Source of the DNA: Chryseobacterium gleum
GTDB lineage: Bacteria; Bacteroidota; Bacteroidia; Flavobacteriales_D; Crocinitomicaceae
NCBI GenBank assembly: GCA_945897805.1
Contig: CAMDFX010000013.1
Coordinates: forward strand, 1-64,000
Length of the DNA: 64,000 bases
Reading direction: 5' to 3'
Shown here: positions 1 through 8,671 of the stretch, piece by piece
Layout of the letters: each line of letters starts with the position of its first letter
Numbering within the stretch: the stretch's first letter is position 1
Program-made: the position numbers and the translations under genes
The notes under the pieces: generated by a model
Databases searched by the model: none
What the model was told of the DNA's origin: nothing
Seen by the model: the letters and a program-made list of their open reading frames with translations, nothing else

Positions 1-987
1 GGTTTTGATGTTCACTTTGTGTATGAATATCCTGATGCGGCTACCATTCTACCTGCACAAAAGACATACATTGCTTCCTATATTGACAGCCTTGAAACAG
101 CACTTTACAGTACTAATTTTGCCGACCCCTTAAATGGATACCGAAAATATTTGGATGTAAACTCCTTTATTGATTATTTTCTTGTCAATGAGTTAGCGAG
201 AAGTGCAGATGGGTTTAAAAAAAGTGTTTTTTTTCATAAAGATAAATATTCAAACGGTGGTAAACTTAAAGCAGGGCCCGTATGGGACTTCGATTGGGCA
301 TGGAAAAATATGGCTGGTGTTTGTTCCTACTTCGAAGGATATTCAGGAGCCGGTTGGGCGCATCAAATCAATGATTGCTTTACTGATAATTATTCAACAG
401 GTTGGTATATTCGTTTGTTGCAAGATAGCACATTTAGCAACGAACTTCGCTGTAAGTATGAAAACTACAGACAAACGATGTTAGATACAACAAATCTTTT
501 CTCATACATTGACAGCATAAGAACGCTTGTTCAAAATGCTCAGGCAAGACATTTTCAAAAATGGCCAATACTTGGAATGAGCGGACCCGCGCCCGATTTT
601 GGACCTGTTGCCACCACTTATAATGCAGAATTAGATTCTCTAAAAGATTGGATTAGCATTAGATTGCAATGGCTTGATGCAAATATTCCCGGGCTTTGCA
701 CTACAACAGGTGTAACAGAGACGGATTTATCCACTACCTTGAATTGTTATCCTAATCCTGCAAATGATTATTTCAATATTAATTATTCCTTGACATCAAC
801 AACGAAAACATCCGTTCGTTTGTTTAATTATTTAGGTTCAGAAGTTTTGTCAACCACGCCAATAATGCAAAGTGCCGGGAATCATTCACTAAAACTCGAA
901 ACCCAAACTCTTTCAAATGGTGTTTATATTTTAAATTTTGAGATAGGAAAAAATGTTTTGTCAAAAAAAATAATTATCCTGAAATAA
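1..987 (+). CDS. CotH-like protein with T9SS sorting domain (5' end outside window)
   Basis: The frame is open at base 1 and ends in TAA, so the N-terminus lies upstream; the in-frame GTG at 19 is not a convincing start. The visible 328 residues contain the segment GPVWDFDWAWKN, which is typical of the CotH kinase-like family. In bacteria these proteins are often secreted, and the family is related to spore-coat kinases. The last ~80 residues form a type IX secretion sorting domain: an NCYPNPANDYFNI start, then a GVYILNFEIG strand and a basic end. The protein is therefore expected to be exported by the T9SS encoded at 41-48 kb and attached to or released from the surface. Substrate unknown. 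The family call rests on the WDFD motif region and general similarity; the sorting domain is clear. Confidence 0.8.
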   Translation, partial: GFDVHFVYEYPDAATILPAQKTYIASYIDSLETALYSTNFADPLNGYRKYLDVNSFIDYFLVNELARSADGFKKSVFFHKDKYSNGGKLKAGPVWDFDWAWKNMAGVCSYFEGYSGAGWAHQINDCFTDNYSTGWYIRLLQDSTFSNELRCKYENYRQTMLDTTNLFSYIDSIRTLVQNAQARHFQKWPILGMSGPAPDFGPVATTYNAELDSLKDWISIRLQWLDANIPGLCTTTGVTETDLSTTLNCYPNPANDYFNINYSLTSTTKTSVRLFNYLGSEVLSTTPIMQSAGNHSLKLETQTLSNGVYILNFEIGKNVLSKKIIILK

Positions 988-1076
988 TAGTTTTTTTTGC
1001 CATAACATCTAAACTCAGGCGACACCATCACGGACTTTTAACAACCTTTGGTGCGTATCTCAAACAGTTGTTCCGT

Positions 1077-1104
1077 GCACGAGCAGATGCACGAGCAGAT
1101 GCAC
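1077..1104. repeat. Two tandem copies of a 12-bp unit
   Basis: The unit gcacgagcagat occurs at 1077-1088 and 1089-1100 and is followed by gcac at 1101-1104. It lies directly in front of the attC-like palindrome. It could be a small slippage duplication; no coding role is seen. Confidence 0.7.
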
Positions 1105-1108
1105 AAAC

Positions 1109-1244
1109 GCATAACACGGGTTTCGCAAAAGTGGCAGTTCAGTGCTTCGTATGACAGTTTTTTTTTGTAAATTTGAAACTCGGTACTTCGAATGAAGTTT
1201 AGTCATGAAAATCGCCACCTTCGCCAAGCCCGAAAACGTTAGCA
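1109..1244. other. Imperfect palindrome resembling an integron attC site
   Basis: The left arm starts GCATAAC (1109-1115) and continues through cgggttt and agtggc. The right arm ends in GTTAGCA (1238-1244), preceded by ggtggc and cgggctt when read on the other strand. The arms pair over roughly 25 bases with small bulges, and the central part carries two related copies of gtrcttcg-atga. Integron attC sites are imperfect palindromes running from an RYYYAAC-like to a GTTRRRY-like end, located between cassette genes. The layout fits here, with a T9SS gene on each side, but both ends deviate from the strict consensus and no integrase gene is in the window. It could equally be a dispersed Bacteroidota hairpin repeat. 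Confidence 0.4.
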
Positions 1245-1265
1245 GTAATTATTAAAACATATAAC

Positions 1266-2096
1266 ATGAAAAAATATATCATCATTCTCCTAATCGCGTT
1301 GACACAGTCGGCCGCAGGACAAGTAACACTTGAAAATATTTATCCAAACACAATTGGCTCGGCTAAATTTCTAATGCTTGTTCAATTGGATTCTTCAGCT
1401 TATAAATATGTTTTGTTTGATCCACAAAATTCACAGTTTACAATTTATAATCTGAATCATAGTGTATTTCTTAATGTAAATATTCCGATAACTTATGTTG
1501 CTGGCAGTTCGCAATACCAAATCGCTTATGTTACAAAATCTTTGTTCGATTGCGACACTTCTAATATTGAATATGCATTAAGTTTTTTAGGAGACGGCTT
1601 TCCGACTTCATATCCAAAGAGATTCTATGTTTACAGAACTAACGGAACACAACTTGTAAACATTGACAGTTGTTGCTTTATGAATTTTAGTGATGGGTGG
1701 AAATATGGACCGGAATATAATAAGCCGATTGTAAATACACCGATCGGTTCAAAATTAATATTGCGTTGCATAGATGGATCAACAAGAATTTATGGTGTCT
1801 GTGGAAGTTTGCCAGCTCAAATTCAAGAAATTGAAAATGAAAATATTTTAGGAAATCCATTCCCAAATCCGACAAAAGATTTGATAACTATTCCATATTC
1901 TTTGCCAGCCAATGAAAAAAGTGGAACGCTGAAAATTTATGACATTAACGGAAAAGAAATCAAATCTTATAATGTTGATAGTAATTTCAATAGCGTAACA
2001 CTGACTACATCAGAACTGACAAGTGGAACATATTATTACCAACTGTTGACATCAAAAGGAATAGTGGGATCAAAACAAATAATTAAAATAGAATAA
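1266..2096 (+). CDS. Secreted protein of unknown function with T9SS sorting domain
   Basis: 276 residues, starting with a signal peptide (residues 1-19, ending SAAGQ). The middle contains several Cys (CDTSN, DSCCF, RCIDG, GVCGS) and no domain I recognise. The last ~80 residues form a T9SS type A sorting domain (NPFPNPTKDL, then GTYYYQLLTSKG and a final KQIIKIE). It should be exported through Sec and then the T9SS. The ATG lies 22 bases after the right arm of the attC-like palindrome, and a GCTAAC motif follows the stop after five bases. The gene thus sits like a cassette gene, although T9SS cargo genes are common in this phylum anyway. Confidence 0.8.
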   Translation: MKKYIIILLIALTQSAAGQVTLENIYPNTIGSAKFLMLVQLDSSAYKYVLFDPQNSQFTIYNLNHSVFLNVNIPITYVAGSSQYQIAYVTKSLFDCDTSNIEYALSFLGDGFPTSYPKRFYVYRTNGTQLVNIDSCCFMNFSDGWKYGPEYNKPIVNTPIGSKLILRCIDGSTRIYGVCGSLPAQIQEIENENILGNPFPNPTKDLITIPYSLPANEKSGTLKIYDINGKEIKSYNVDSNFNSVTLTTSELTSGTYYYQLLTSKGIVGSKQIIKIE

Positions 2097-2672
2097 CTAC
2101 CGCTAACATTGCGGAAACTAGCGGACAAAAGCCTAAATAAAAAGCCGAATTATATCGTTGCCGTCAGTTTTACAAAATATATTTTGAAATAGTACCAATC
2201 TTTGGTTTGTTTGCTAAAACTTTTTGTTGTGAGTAAAAAACACATCAATTTCATTGGGTAGTTATTTTGATCAATTTATTGAAATTATTCTAAATATTTG
2301 CATTATCAATTAATACCATTCACCAATTTATTTTAGTCCAATCAAAAACCAGTATAATGCCGATATAGTTTGACCACGTAGTCGCACCGTAGGTAATATA
2401 GTCCAGTTCATTGGACTATATTGAAAACATAATCGGTATAACTTTTGAATTAAACTTGAAGTCTTTATGCTCCATTACAAACCGAGATTATTTTTTACCT
2501 AAAGATAATAAAATCAGCAACGTTACTGTTAATTTAAAACGCCTTATTTGAGACCTAGAGTGCAAGACAAAAAATAAATGTATTAAAATAACTCGCAATT
2601 AAAGTAACAAAAATGTACTTGTTTGGAAATTAAATTCAGTACCTTTAGACTAAATAATTAAAATTAACAAAA
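2097..2672. other. Non-coding stretch with hairpin, no gene seen
   Basis: AT-rich. It starts with cgctaacattgcgg just after the stop of the preceding gene, a possible second cassette-boundary remnant, and holds the palindrome described separately at 2395-2422. No reading frame here looks coding. Confidence 0.6.
2395..2422. repeat. Perfect 11-bp inverted repeat, possible MITE-like core
   Basis: AATATAGTCCA (2395-2405) pairs perfectly with TGGACTATATT (2412-2422) around a 6-base loop. Outside it, tataatgccgatatag (from about 2353) and ataatcggtataact (to about 2445) are also partly complementary. The whole 2350-2450 stretch could therefore fold into a long structure, as miniature transposable elements do. 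There is no T-run suited to a simple terminator. Confidence 0.5.
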
Positions 2673-2858
2673 ATGTTTAAAAAATTTACAATTGCAGACA
2701 AACTGATGTTTATTTCTGCTTTACTATCATTAATTTTTTCTGAAATACTTTTTTTCAAAGGAAATCTGATGCAAGGAATTTTTATTGGATTGTGGGTTCC
2801 TTCTATTTTGGCATTCGGCATATATTTAAAGCTAATTAATAACTCAAAAAATGACTGA
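2673..2858 (+). CDS. Small two-helix membrane protein, unknown function
   Basis: 61 residues with two hydrophobic helices (about 11-29 and 35-53), a basic N-terminus and a charged C-terminal tail (NNSKND). No family is recognised. Its last codons overlap the start of a second tiny membrane gene (2851-2946) by 8 bases. Such overlap suggests translational coupling and argues that both are real. The stretch before the ATG (aattaacaaaa) is A-rich, as is usual for this group. It could be a subunit or regulator of a membrane complex, but nothing adjacent points to one. Confidence 0.5.
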   Translation: MFKKFTIADKLMFISALLSLIFSEILFFKGNLMQGIFIGLWVPSILAFGIYLKLINNSKND

Positions 2859-2946
2859 AATTATCCCATATTTTGCCGGACTGATAACGCTACTTTTTGG
2901 CATCGGTTTCGCTTTTTCAATTAGTCAAGCAAACAAAAAAGAATAG
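2851..2946 (+). CDS. 31-residue single-helix membrane peptide
   Basis: The ATG at 2851 lies inside the 3' end of the 61-residue membrane gene in another frame; stop TAG at 2944-2946. The product is one hydrophobic helix rich in Gly, Phe and Ile followed by a polar, Lys-rich tail (SQANKKE). The 8-base overlap with the preceding gene suggests coupled translation. It is too short to assign. A chance ORF is possible, but the clean helix-plus-basic-tail pattern and the overlap favour a real small protein. Confidence 0.4.
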   Translation: MTEIIPYFAGLITLLFGIGFAFSISQANKKE

Positions 2947-3091
2947 TATTTTTTGGCTAAAAAAACGTAAATTTTAAATGACTTCTGTAAGTTAATTTAC
3001 TGGATTTTTAAAATTGCTTTGACAAACTATACACAGAAATGCTTAAATGTTTCTCAAGCAATTGACGTTTCAGAGCTCCCCGTGCAATTAG

Positions 3092-4123
3092 GTGAATAAA
3101 ATAGCCAAATTTGTTGGATCCGTTATCGTTGATGTTCATGCAGACATTCGCAACTATCTGAATAGAAATGGATATTTTAATAATTTTTTTGGTATGAATT
3201 TAACGAAACTTTTGGATATTCTTTATCAAAAACTACTTTCAGAAAAAACCAAAGAAAGGAGTGAACGAGTAATCTTGTGGATTGCGCTAGTGAGTTTTAT
3301 CATTCACTTAGTGATGATTGGATTGATTCATTTTAATATTATTGCTATTAATGAACCATCAAGCTTATTGAAAAATCCAATTGCTGCCATTTATACGCCT
3401 TTTTCTTTTATATTGGTTTACGAGGTATATCTCTTGATTTACTACCTTCCAAAATCAACTTCTACCTACATATCAAAGCAATATGAAATTATTGCGCTCA
3501 TCATTATTAGACGATTGTTTAAAGATCTTTCAGATTTATCACTTTCTTCTGATTGGTTTAGTATCAAAACAGATTTGCAGTTTACATACGATTTGGTAGC
3601 ATCAGTCTTATTATTCTATCTCATTTATTTATTCCATGTGCAGCGAACGAGGGTATTTAGAGATATTAAAAACAGTAATTATCATGCTTTAAGTATTTCA
3701 AAATTTATAAATTCAAAAAAATGGATCGCTACAGCATTAGTTCCTGTCTTATTGATTATTGCTATTTATTCATTTTTAAATTGGAGCATTGGTATCTTTC
3801 ATCCAATTGAAGGCAATGCTATTTCATTCAAAAACATTAATAATATTTTCTTTGAACAGTTTTTCAATATTCTGATTATTGCCGATGTAATATTGTTGTT
3901 ATTTTCGTTTTTCCACACCGACGAGTTTCACACCGTTATCCGAAATTCAGGGTTTATTATTTCAACAATCTTAATTCGAATCTCTTTTTCTGTGAGCGGT
4001 CTCATTAACACAGTATTGATTATTTCCGCTATTTTGTTCGGGCTTTTAATTCTTTTTATACACAATAAATTTGAAAAGAAATTAGCAGAAGAAAATGAAC
4101 AAAAAAATAAAATTATAGAGTAG
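3092..4123 (+). CDS. Multi-pass membrane protein, unknown function
   Basis: 343 residues starting at GTG 3092, immediately after an in-frame TAG. The first internal ATG (3194, Met35) is an alternative start. About six hydrophobic segments are visible, roughly at residues 62-84, 100-120, 165-185, 212-232, 258-275 and 290-325, and the tail is Lys/Glu-rich. I recognise no domain. The stretch GVxxxGLINTxL and the even spacing of helices do not match a transporter family I can name. It stands alone; a GTTAGCACC motif similar to the one at 1238 lies about 50 bases after the stop. Accessory gene, function open. Confidence 0.6.
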   Translation: MNKIAKFVGSVIVDVHADIRNYLNRNGYFNNFFGMNLTKLLDILYQKLLSEKTKERSERVILWIALVSFIIHLVMIGLIHFNIIAINEPSSLLKNPIAAIYTPFSFILVYEVYLLIYYLPKSTSTYISKQYEIIALIIIRRLFKDLSDLSLSSDWFSIKTDLQFTYDLVASVLLFYLIYLFHVQRTRVFRDIKNSNYHALSISKFINSKKWIATALVPVLLIIAIYSFLNWSIGIFHPIEGNAISFKNINNIFFEQFFNILIIADVILLLFSFFHTDEFHTVIRNSGFIISTILIRISFSVSGLINTVLIISAILFGLLILFIHNKFEKKLAEENEQKNKIIE

Positions 4124-4268
4124 AAAAGGAATATTGCTTTAGTTTTTTGGTATTGCGTTCACATCATGAACGTTAGCACCTAAAGTATAATTAAATTTAG
4201 GTATTTATGTTTTTACTTGTTTGACATTATACATATCGACGTAAAATAATATCATAAAATAATTAAAA

Positions 4269-6173
4269 TTAAGGTTTTACCAAGGTAGGGTCAAGATTAT
4301 AAGCTTTTTGAAAACTCTTGTCCGCGTTGATTAGGTCGCCACTATATTTATATGCTGACGATAAATAGTAATGTATTTGAGAGCCATCAGGCTGAATAAT
4401 GGCTGCTTGCTTAAAATAATAAATAGCTTCTTTGTACTTGTTTTTTGCGCCGTAAGCTATTCCTAGAAAAACCAGAGCATCCAATTGCTTTGGATGCTTT
4501 TCAATTATTTTCGTGTACAGTTTGATTGCATTGTCATAATCACCTTTATTCAAATAAATATTGGCTAAATAGCTAAGATCTTTCGAATTGTATTTTAGTG
4601 CTTGTTTGAAGTAATATTCTGCTTTTGCTAGGCTGTCGATTTGCAAGTATGCGGAACCTAAGCAATTTAAAGCCTCAATATTTTTAGGATAGATAGCAAT
4701 TGACTTTTTTAACTCAGAAATGCCCCTTAAATTGATTTCAATAAATTGAGCGCTATCACTTTCATTTGCAGCAATGGTTTTAATGATTTCATTTCCCAGG
4801 AAACTGTGAGCGCGAGCATTGTTTGTCATGAATTGAACATCATGCGAAAACAGTGTGATATTATCTTTCCAATCACGATTTCGACTAATCGTTCCCGCCG
4901 AATAAACAATCGAAATCAATGAACAAATCAAAATGATTTTTTTATTGCCAATGAAGAAAGAATTAAAATTTGTGTAAGTCTTTTCTTCAGTCTCTGTTTT
5001 GGTCAATTTCATCAAAAGAACCACAAGCGAAAAACAGAACCCGAGTGAAGCAAAATAAACAAAACGTTCTGCAATTGAAACGCCTAAAAAGAAAAACAGA
5101 TTACTGAAAATAATCAGTGTGACCAAGTAGAAAAGAATGCCAAACGCAAGCAAATGCTTTTTGAAAAAACCGATGATTCCGTAGATAAATAATCCAGAAT
5201 AGATTAAAATCGAAAGGATGGAAAGAAGATCAAAATGACTTACCAAAGGAATTTGATTAAACGAATAATCATAAATTAATGGTTTGGGAAAAACAAGTAA
5301 TCTTAAATAATAACCCATAAATCGCATTGCATTGGAAAAACTGTGAAAGGAATCGGAGGCAGATAACAATGGATTTAATAAGGCATCTGTGCTCTCAGTT
5401 TCGGTACTTTTACTTAAAACATAGGCACGGATGAGCAAGAAAATTAAGGCAACTGTAAACAGTCCAATTGAACTTACAATTATTTCTCGTTTTTTCTCAT
5501 TTCTAAAAAACCAAAAACATAAGGGAATGCCCGCAAGCATGGTAATTGCACTTTCTTTAGAAAGTAATGCGAAAAAAAAGAAAAGCATTCCTGAAACTAA
5601 TTTTCCAAGCGATTTTTTTTCGAAATAATCGCATAAAATAAAGATTGCTGCAAATGAAAATAAAAAGCCCAATATTTCATCCAAACTCTTTATGTTTGCC
5701 ACTACTTCTGTATGAATTGGATGTGTAATAAATAGAACGGCTACAATGAAAGGAAGAATGATATTGTAATTCTTCATCAGTTTAGCGAGCGTCCGAAATA
5801 AAATCCACCCTGATAAAGCGTAAAGCAAAATATTAATAAAATGTGCAAAGGAAGCGTTGTTTGGGGCAATCCACCATTCGATGGCAAAAATAGCAACGGG
5901 CAAAGGACGATACAATCCATCGTCAGCGGTGTAATAACCATAACGATAAAAATGAGTAAAAATATCTCCGATTGCCTTGGGTCCTTGCGTTGTAACACGA
6001 TTTTCTGTTATCGTTGAAAAATCATCTAAAACGTAGCCATGGTTAAACGTATTGAAATAGATAATAAACGCGATTCCAAAAACTAAAAGACTTAAAGTCT
6101 TAATAAGTATATTATTATCTGCGACAGTATGTATTTGACTTACTGACTTTTCAACTGGCTTCTTTTGCTTCAT
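4269..6173 (-). CDS. GT-C membrane glycosyltransferase with C-terminal TPR repeats
   Basis: 634 residues. Residues ~25-450 hold about eleven to twelve membrane helices. The first extracytoplasmic loop carries the Asp-Asp pair (D50-D51) typical of GT-C sugar transferases that use polyprenyl-phosphate sugars. Residues ~465-634 are four or five tetratricopeptide repeats (patterns such as AEYYFKQAL, AIKLYTKII, AIYYFKQAA). This architecture matches TMTC-like or DUF1736-type proteins, thought to glycosylate proteins on the outer face of the membrane; the sugar and target are unknown. The gene is single, and a -7 type box lies 22 bases before the ATG. It converges on the preceding membrane protein gene. 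Confidence 0.75.
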   Translation of the reverse strand: MKQKKPVEKSVSQIHTVADNNILIKTLSLLVFGIAFIIYFNTFNHGYVLDDFSTITENRVTTQGPKAIGDIFTHFYRYGYYTADDGLYRPLPVAIFAIEWWIAPNNASFAHFINILLYALSGWILFRTLAKLMKNYNIILPFIVAVLFITHPIHTEVVANIKSLDEILGFLFSFAAIFILCDYFEKKSLGKLVSGMLFFFFALLSKESAITMLAGIPLCFWFFRNEKKREIIVSSIGLFTVALIFLLIRAYVLSKSTETESTDALLNPLLSASDSFHSFSNAMRFMGYYLRLLVFPKPLIYDYSFNQIPLVSHFDLLSILSILIYSGLFIYGIIGFFKKHLLAFGILFYLVTLIIFSNLFFFLGVSIAERFVYFASLGFCFSLVVLLMKLTKTETEEKTYTNFNSFFIGNKKIILICSLISIVYSAGTISRNRDWKDNITLFSHDVQFMTNNARAHSFLGNEIIKTIAANESDSAQFIEINLRGISELKKSIAIYPKNIEALNCLGSAYLQIDSLAKAEYYFKQALKYNSKDLSYLANIYLNKGDYDNAIKLYTKIIEKHPKQLDALVFLGIAYGAKNKYKEAIYYFKQAAIIQPDGSQIHYYLSSAYKYSGDLINADKSFQKAYNLDPTLVKP

Positions 6174-6534
6174 AGCTTAAAAATGATACAAAGACAAACT
6201 TAAAAAGAAATAATTAGTTGCTATATTAATCTTTCGTTAACAACTTTTTCGTACTCAATTTTAAGCTCATCAGTTCATTGAAGTGCGCGCAGACAAGAAA
6301 TTAGCACGAATGATAATTTTTTGAGTACTGACTTCTAGCAACTAATCAAATTCCTTCGGACGTGACAAAAATTATTTCAATGAATTTAAAAACATTCTGA
6401 AAATAATCGTAGACAGCGGAAAGGAGGTTTGTTTTGAATCTGAAAATTTGTTTAATTTCGCTGAAAGTTATGTTTAAAATCAAATTGGATGTCGGCAAAG
6501 GCTCAAAAAAAAATGTTTAAATTAACAGATAAAT
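6174..6534. other. Intergenic region with inverted repeat and possible gene fragment
   Basis: TTAGTTGCTA at 6214-6223 and TAGCAACTAA at 6336-6345 are perfect inverted copies. From 6346 to the TAA at 6475-6477 the plus frame reads about 43 residues with a protein-like composition (for example NEFKNILKIIVDSGKE) but no start codon. It may be a decayed gene end. Nothing else is seen. Confidence 0.3.
6195..6202 (-). promoter_or_regulatory. Candidate -7 box for the GT-C/TPR gene
   Basis: On the minus strand this reads TAAGTTTG, matching the flavobacterial -7 consensus TAnnTTTG, 22 bases before the ATG at 6173. No clear TTG element is seen at the expected distance upstream, so the call is weak. Confidence 0.3.
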
Positions 6535-7881
6535 ATGGATAGAAGACATTTTATAAAACAATCCGCTTTGGTTTCTATTGGTGGATTATTGCTTCCTTCA
6601 ACCTTAGTTTCTGCTTGTCGAAAAGAAACATTATTTGAGAACGCACATTTTGGCGGTAAAGTCTTAATAATTGGTGCTGGTGCAGCCGGTTTATATGCTG
6701 GTTTTATCTTAAAATCAATGGGAACTGATGTTGAAATTTTGGAAGCTTCTGCAAATTATGGGGGACGCTTAGGAAAATTAAATGGCTTTGCTGATTTTCC
6801 AATTGACACTGGTGCTCAATGGTTGCATGGTAAAAATAACATTTTGGGTGACCTGATTGCTCAATCACAAACCAAAGTGTCGCCAGATAACTCAGATGAA
6901 CTTTTTTGGTTTAATAACCAGATTGTAAGTTCACTGCCCAAAGATATCAATGAGATTTTTAACCGTGAGGAAAATGTGCCAGATGTCTCTTTCAAAGATT
7001 ACGCCATTCAGGAAGGTTTTGGTAGCGAATATGCGAATATCGTAGAGGGAATTGCGGGCGATTCTGGTGCTGCGGCCGCTCGAATTTCGGCATTCGGGAA
7101 AGTGCAAGAAGAAGAAAACTGGGTTTCAGGTGATGATGACTTTAAATTTCGAGAAACCTTTTTTGATTTAATTGACCAACAAATAGCTTCACAGGTAAAA
7201 AACAACTTGAAACTTAACACCATCGTTGCAAAAATTGACTATTCCCAAAGCAGTATTGAGGTTACTGATACCAATAACAATGTTTACACCGCCGACAAGA
7301 TTATTGTTACTGTTCCTATCACTATTCTAAAATCCAACAGTATTCAATTTATTCCAGCCTTGCCTTCCGAAAAAACAACCGCATTTTCTAAGATAGGAAT
7401 GGATGCAGGAATGAAAGTGTTTTTAAAATTTAGCAATAAATTCTTCGATCAAAATATTATTGGTGGTGAAATTTGTGGAGCTTATGCCGATGAAAGTATA
7501 GGTAAAACTGGAAGTGACAATGTTCTACTTGCTTTTATCATGGGCGAACAAGCAGAATATTTGACAGGATTAGGAAGTGATTCAGCGATTACAAACGCAT
7601 TGTTGCAAGAATTAGACTTGATGTATAATGGACAAGCAACGGCTTCCTTTCTTGCCTCGCATGTTCAAAACTGGACAACTAATCCTTTTGTGCAAGGTGC
7701 ATATTCCTACAGTACAGTTGGAATGGGAAATGCACGACAAATCGCCGCACAAACGATAGATAAAAAAATCTATTTTGCTGGGGAAGCAATGAACACAAAC
7801 GGTCATCATCAAACTGTGCATGGTGCAGTTGAATCTGGCTATAACGCAGTCCGTAACCTTTTGAATGACCAAAAAAAATGA
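6535..7881 (+). CDS. Flavin-containing amine oxidase-like protein, secreted/lipoprotein
   Basis: 448 residues. The N-terminus has RRHFIKQ (a Tat-like twin Arg) followed by a hydrophobic stretch and VSAC (Cys28), so a Tat-exported lipoprotein is likely. The FAD-binding Rossmann motif GAGAAG is at 47-52, with the ribose-binding Glu at 70 and the GGRLG motif at 76-80. GAQWLHG at 93-99 is typical of monoamine/polyamine oxidases and related FAD oxidases. The C-terminal FAD-contact motif YFAGEAMN...GAVESGYNA is at about 414-441. It should oxidise an amine or a related substrate; which one cannot be read. It overlaps the next gene (barrel) by 4 bases (ATGA), so the two are almost certainly co-transcribed. 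Confidence 0.88.
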   Translation: MDRRHFIKQSALVSIGGLLLPSTLVSACRKETLFENAHFGGKVLIIGAGAAGLYAGFILKSMGTDVEILEASANYGGRLGKLNGFADFPIDTGAQWLHGKNNILGDLIAQSQTKVSPDNSDELFWFNNQIVSSLPKDINEIFNREENVPDVSFKDYAIQEGFGSEYANIVEGIAGDSGAAAARISAFGKVQEEENWVSGDDDFKFRETFFDLIDQQIASQVKNNLKLNTIVAKIDYSQSSIEVTDTNNNVYTADKIIVTVPITILKSNSIQFIPALPSEKTTAFSKIGMDAGMKVFLKFSNKFFDQNIIGGEICGAYADESIGKTGSDNVLLAFIMGEQAEYLTGLGSDSAITNALLQELDLMYNGQATASFLASHVQNWTTNPFVQGAYSYSTVGMGNARQIAAQTIDKKIYFAGEAMNTNGHHQTVHGAVESGYNAVRNLLNDQKK

Positions 7882-8462
7882 AAGCGAAAATATTAAACTT
7901 CCTCATAACTTGTCTTTTCGCAATCAATTCTTCAGCACAAGAATGGAAGGCAGATATTTCATACAAATACATGTATTCTAATCAATTAGATAAGATTATC
8001 CAAACGTATAATTTTAGTCGGCCGCTGCTTGCTGAAAAGCAACCACTTTTGATGCATGGATTAAATACTGCGGTTTCGCGCATTTTCAAAAATGAAAAAC
8101 ATTGGAAACACGGCATTAATTTGTCCTATTCTTTTATTCGAAGTGCCGCCGAAAACCAAAATTTCAACAATACATTGCAGCTGCATTTTGTAAATCTTGG
8201 TTACATCCTACATTACGAAAACGCTGAAAAAAGCAAAGGACTTTACACTGAATTTATTTTTTCTGCCACAGCAAGCGGGCTTTATAGAAATGTGAATGAC
8301 CAACCTTTTGAGTATGACGATGCAAAATCAAAATCTTTTGGAATAGGAGGGGATATTCAAGTAAAAATGGGTTACCGTATTTTTAAAATTTTCGATACTC
8401 ATTTTTATATTGTTTGTCAAAGTATAAAGTTACAAAAAATTTCACTTATTAATTTTGTTTAA
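7878..8462 (+). CDS. Outer-membrane beta-barrel protein, 5' part, cut at 8399
   Basis: 194-codon frame with signal peptide (1-20, ending NSSAQ) and alternating aromatic/polar strands of a small outer-membrane barrel. Residues 1-174 (to base 8399) look like barrel. The last 20 residues, after ...KIFDT, are Ile/Lys-rich and lose the pattern. The likely true C-terminal 57 residues (QMKLKNKYFL...AIHRR) are found in the same codon phase on the minus strand at 16310-16137. Together they would give a 231-residue barrel. The gene overlaps the amine oxidase by 4 bases, so it was its operon partner. In the present arrangement it should make a truncated product, probably non-functional. Confidence 0.75.
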   Translation: MKAKILNFLITCLFAINSSAQEWKADISYKYMYSNQLDKIIQTYNFSRPLLAEKQPLLMHGLNTAVSRIFKNEKHWKHGINLSYSFIRSAAENQNFNNTLQLHFVNLGYILHYENAEKSKGLYTEFIFSATASGLYRNVNDQPFEYDDAKSKSFGIGGDIQVKMGYRIFKIFDTHFYIVCQSIKLQKISLINFV

Positions 8463-8534
8463 ATAAAACTATTCTTGGGCAGTGAGGGGCTTTAAATCTT
8501 CTTCCTGTTTGTCTTTTCAATGTTAGTAGGATCA

Positions 8535-8671
8535 TTTAGAATGGCGACTTACATAATTCTTTATCCCATAAAATGCTCCATATAAACCGCAAAATCAATG
8601 GTTCACGTCTAGTTTTCGTGAGACCGAATTTTTAAAATACACTATTAATCTATTAATCCTGCCATTCTAAA
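8535..8671. repeat. Inverted repeat with 115-base spacer
   Basis: TTTAGAATGGC (8535-8545) and GCCATTCTAAA (8661-8671) are perfect inverted copies, and the similarity continues outward imperfectly (ggat/atcc). It lies in the otherwise empty stretch 8463-8924, about 135 bases inside the left border of the inverted segment. Nothing else recognisable is in that stretch. Confidence 0.5.

Noticed and set aside
8400..8430. Promoter (TATACTTTG) that would face the methyltransferase in the other orientation
   Set aside because: The spacing does not fit TAnnTTTG exactly (one base too many) and no TTG lies at N17-23, so I do not claim a promoter switch.
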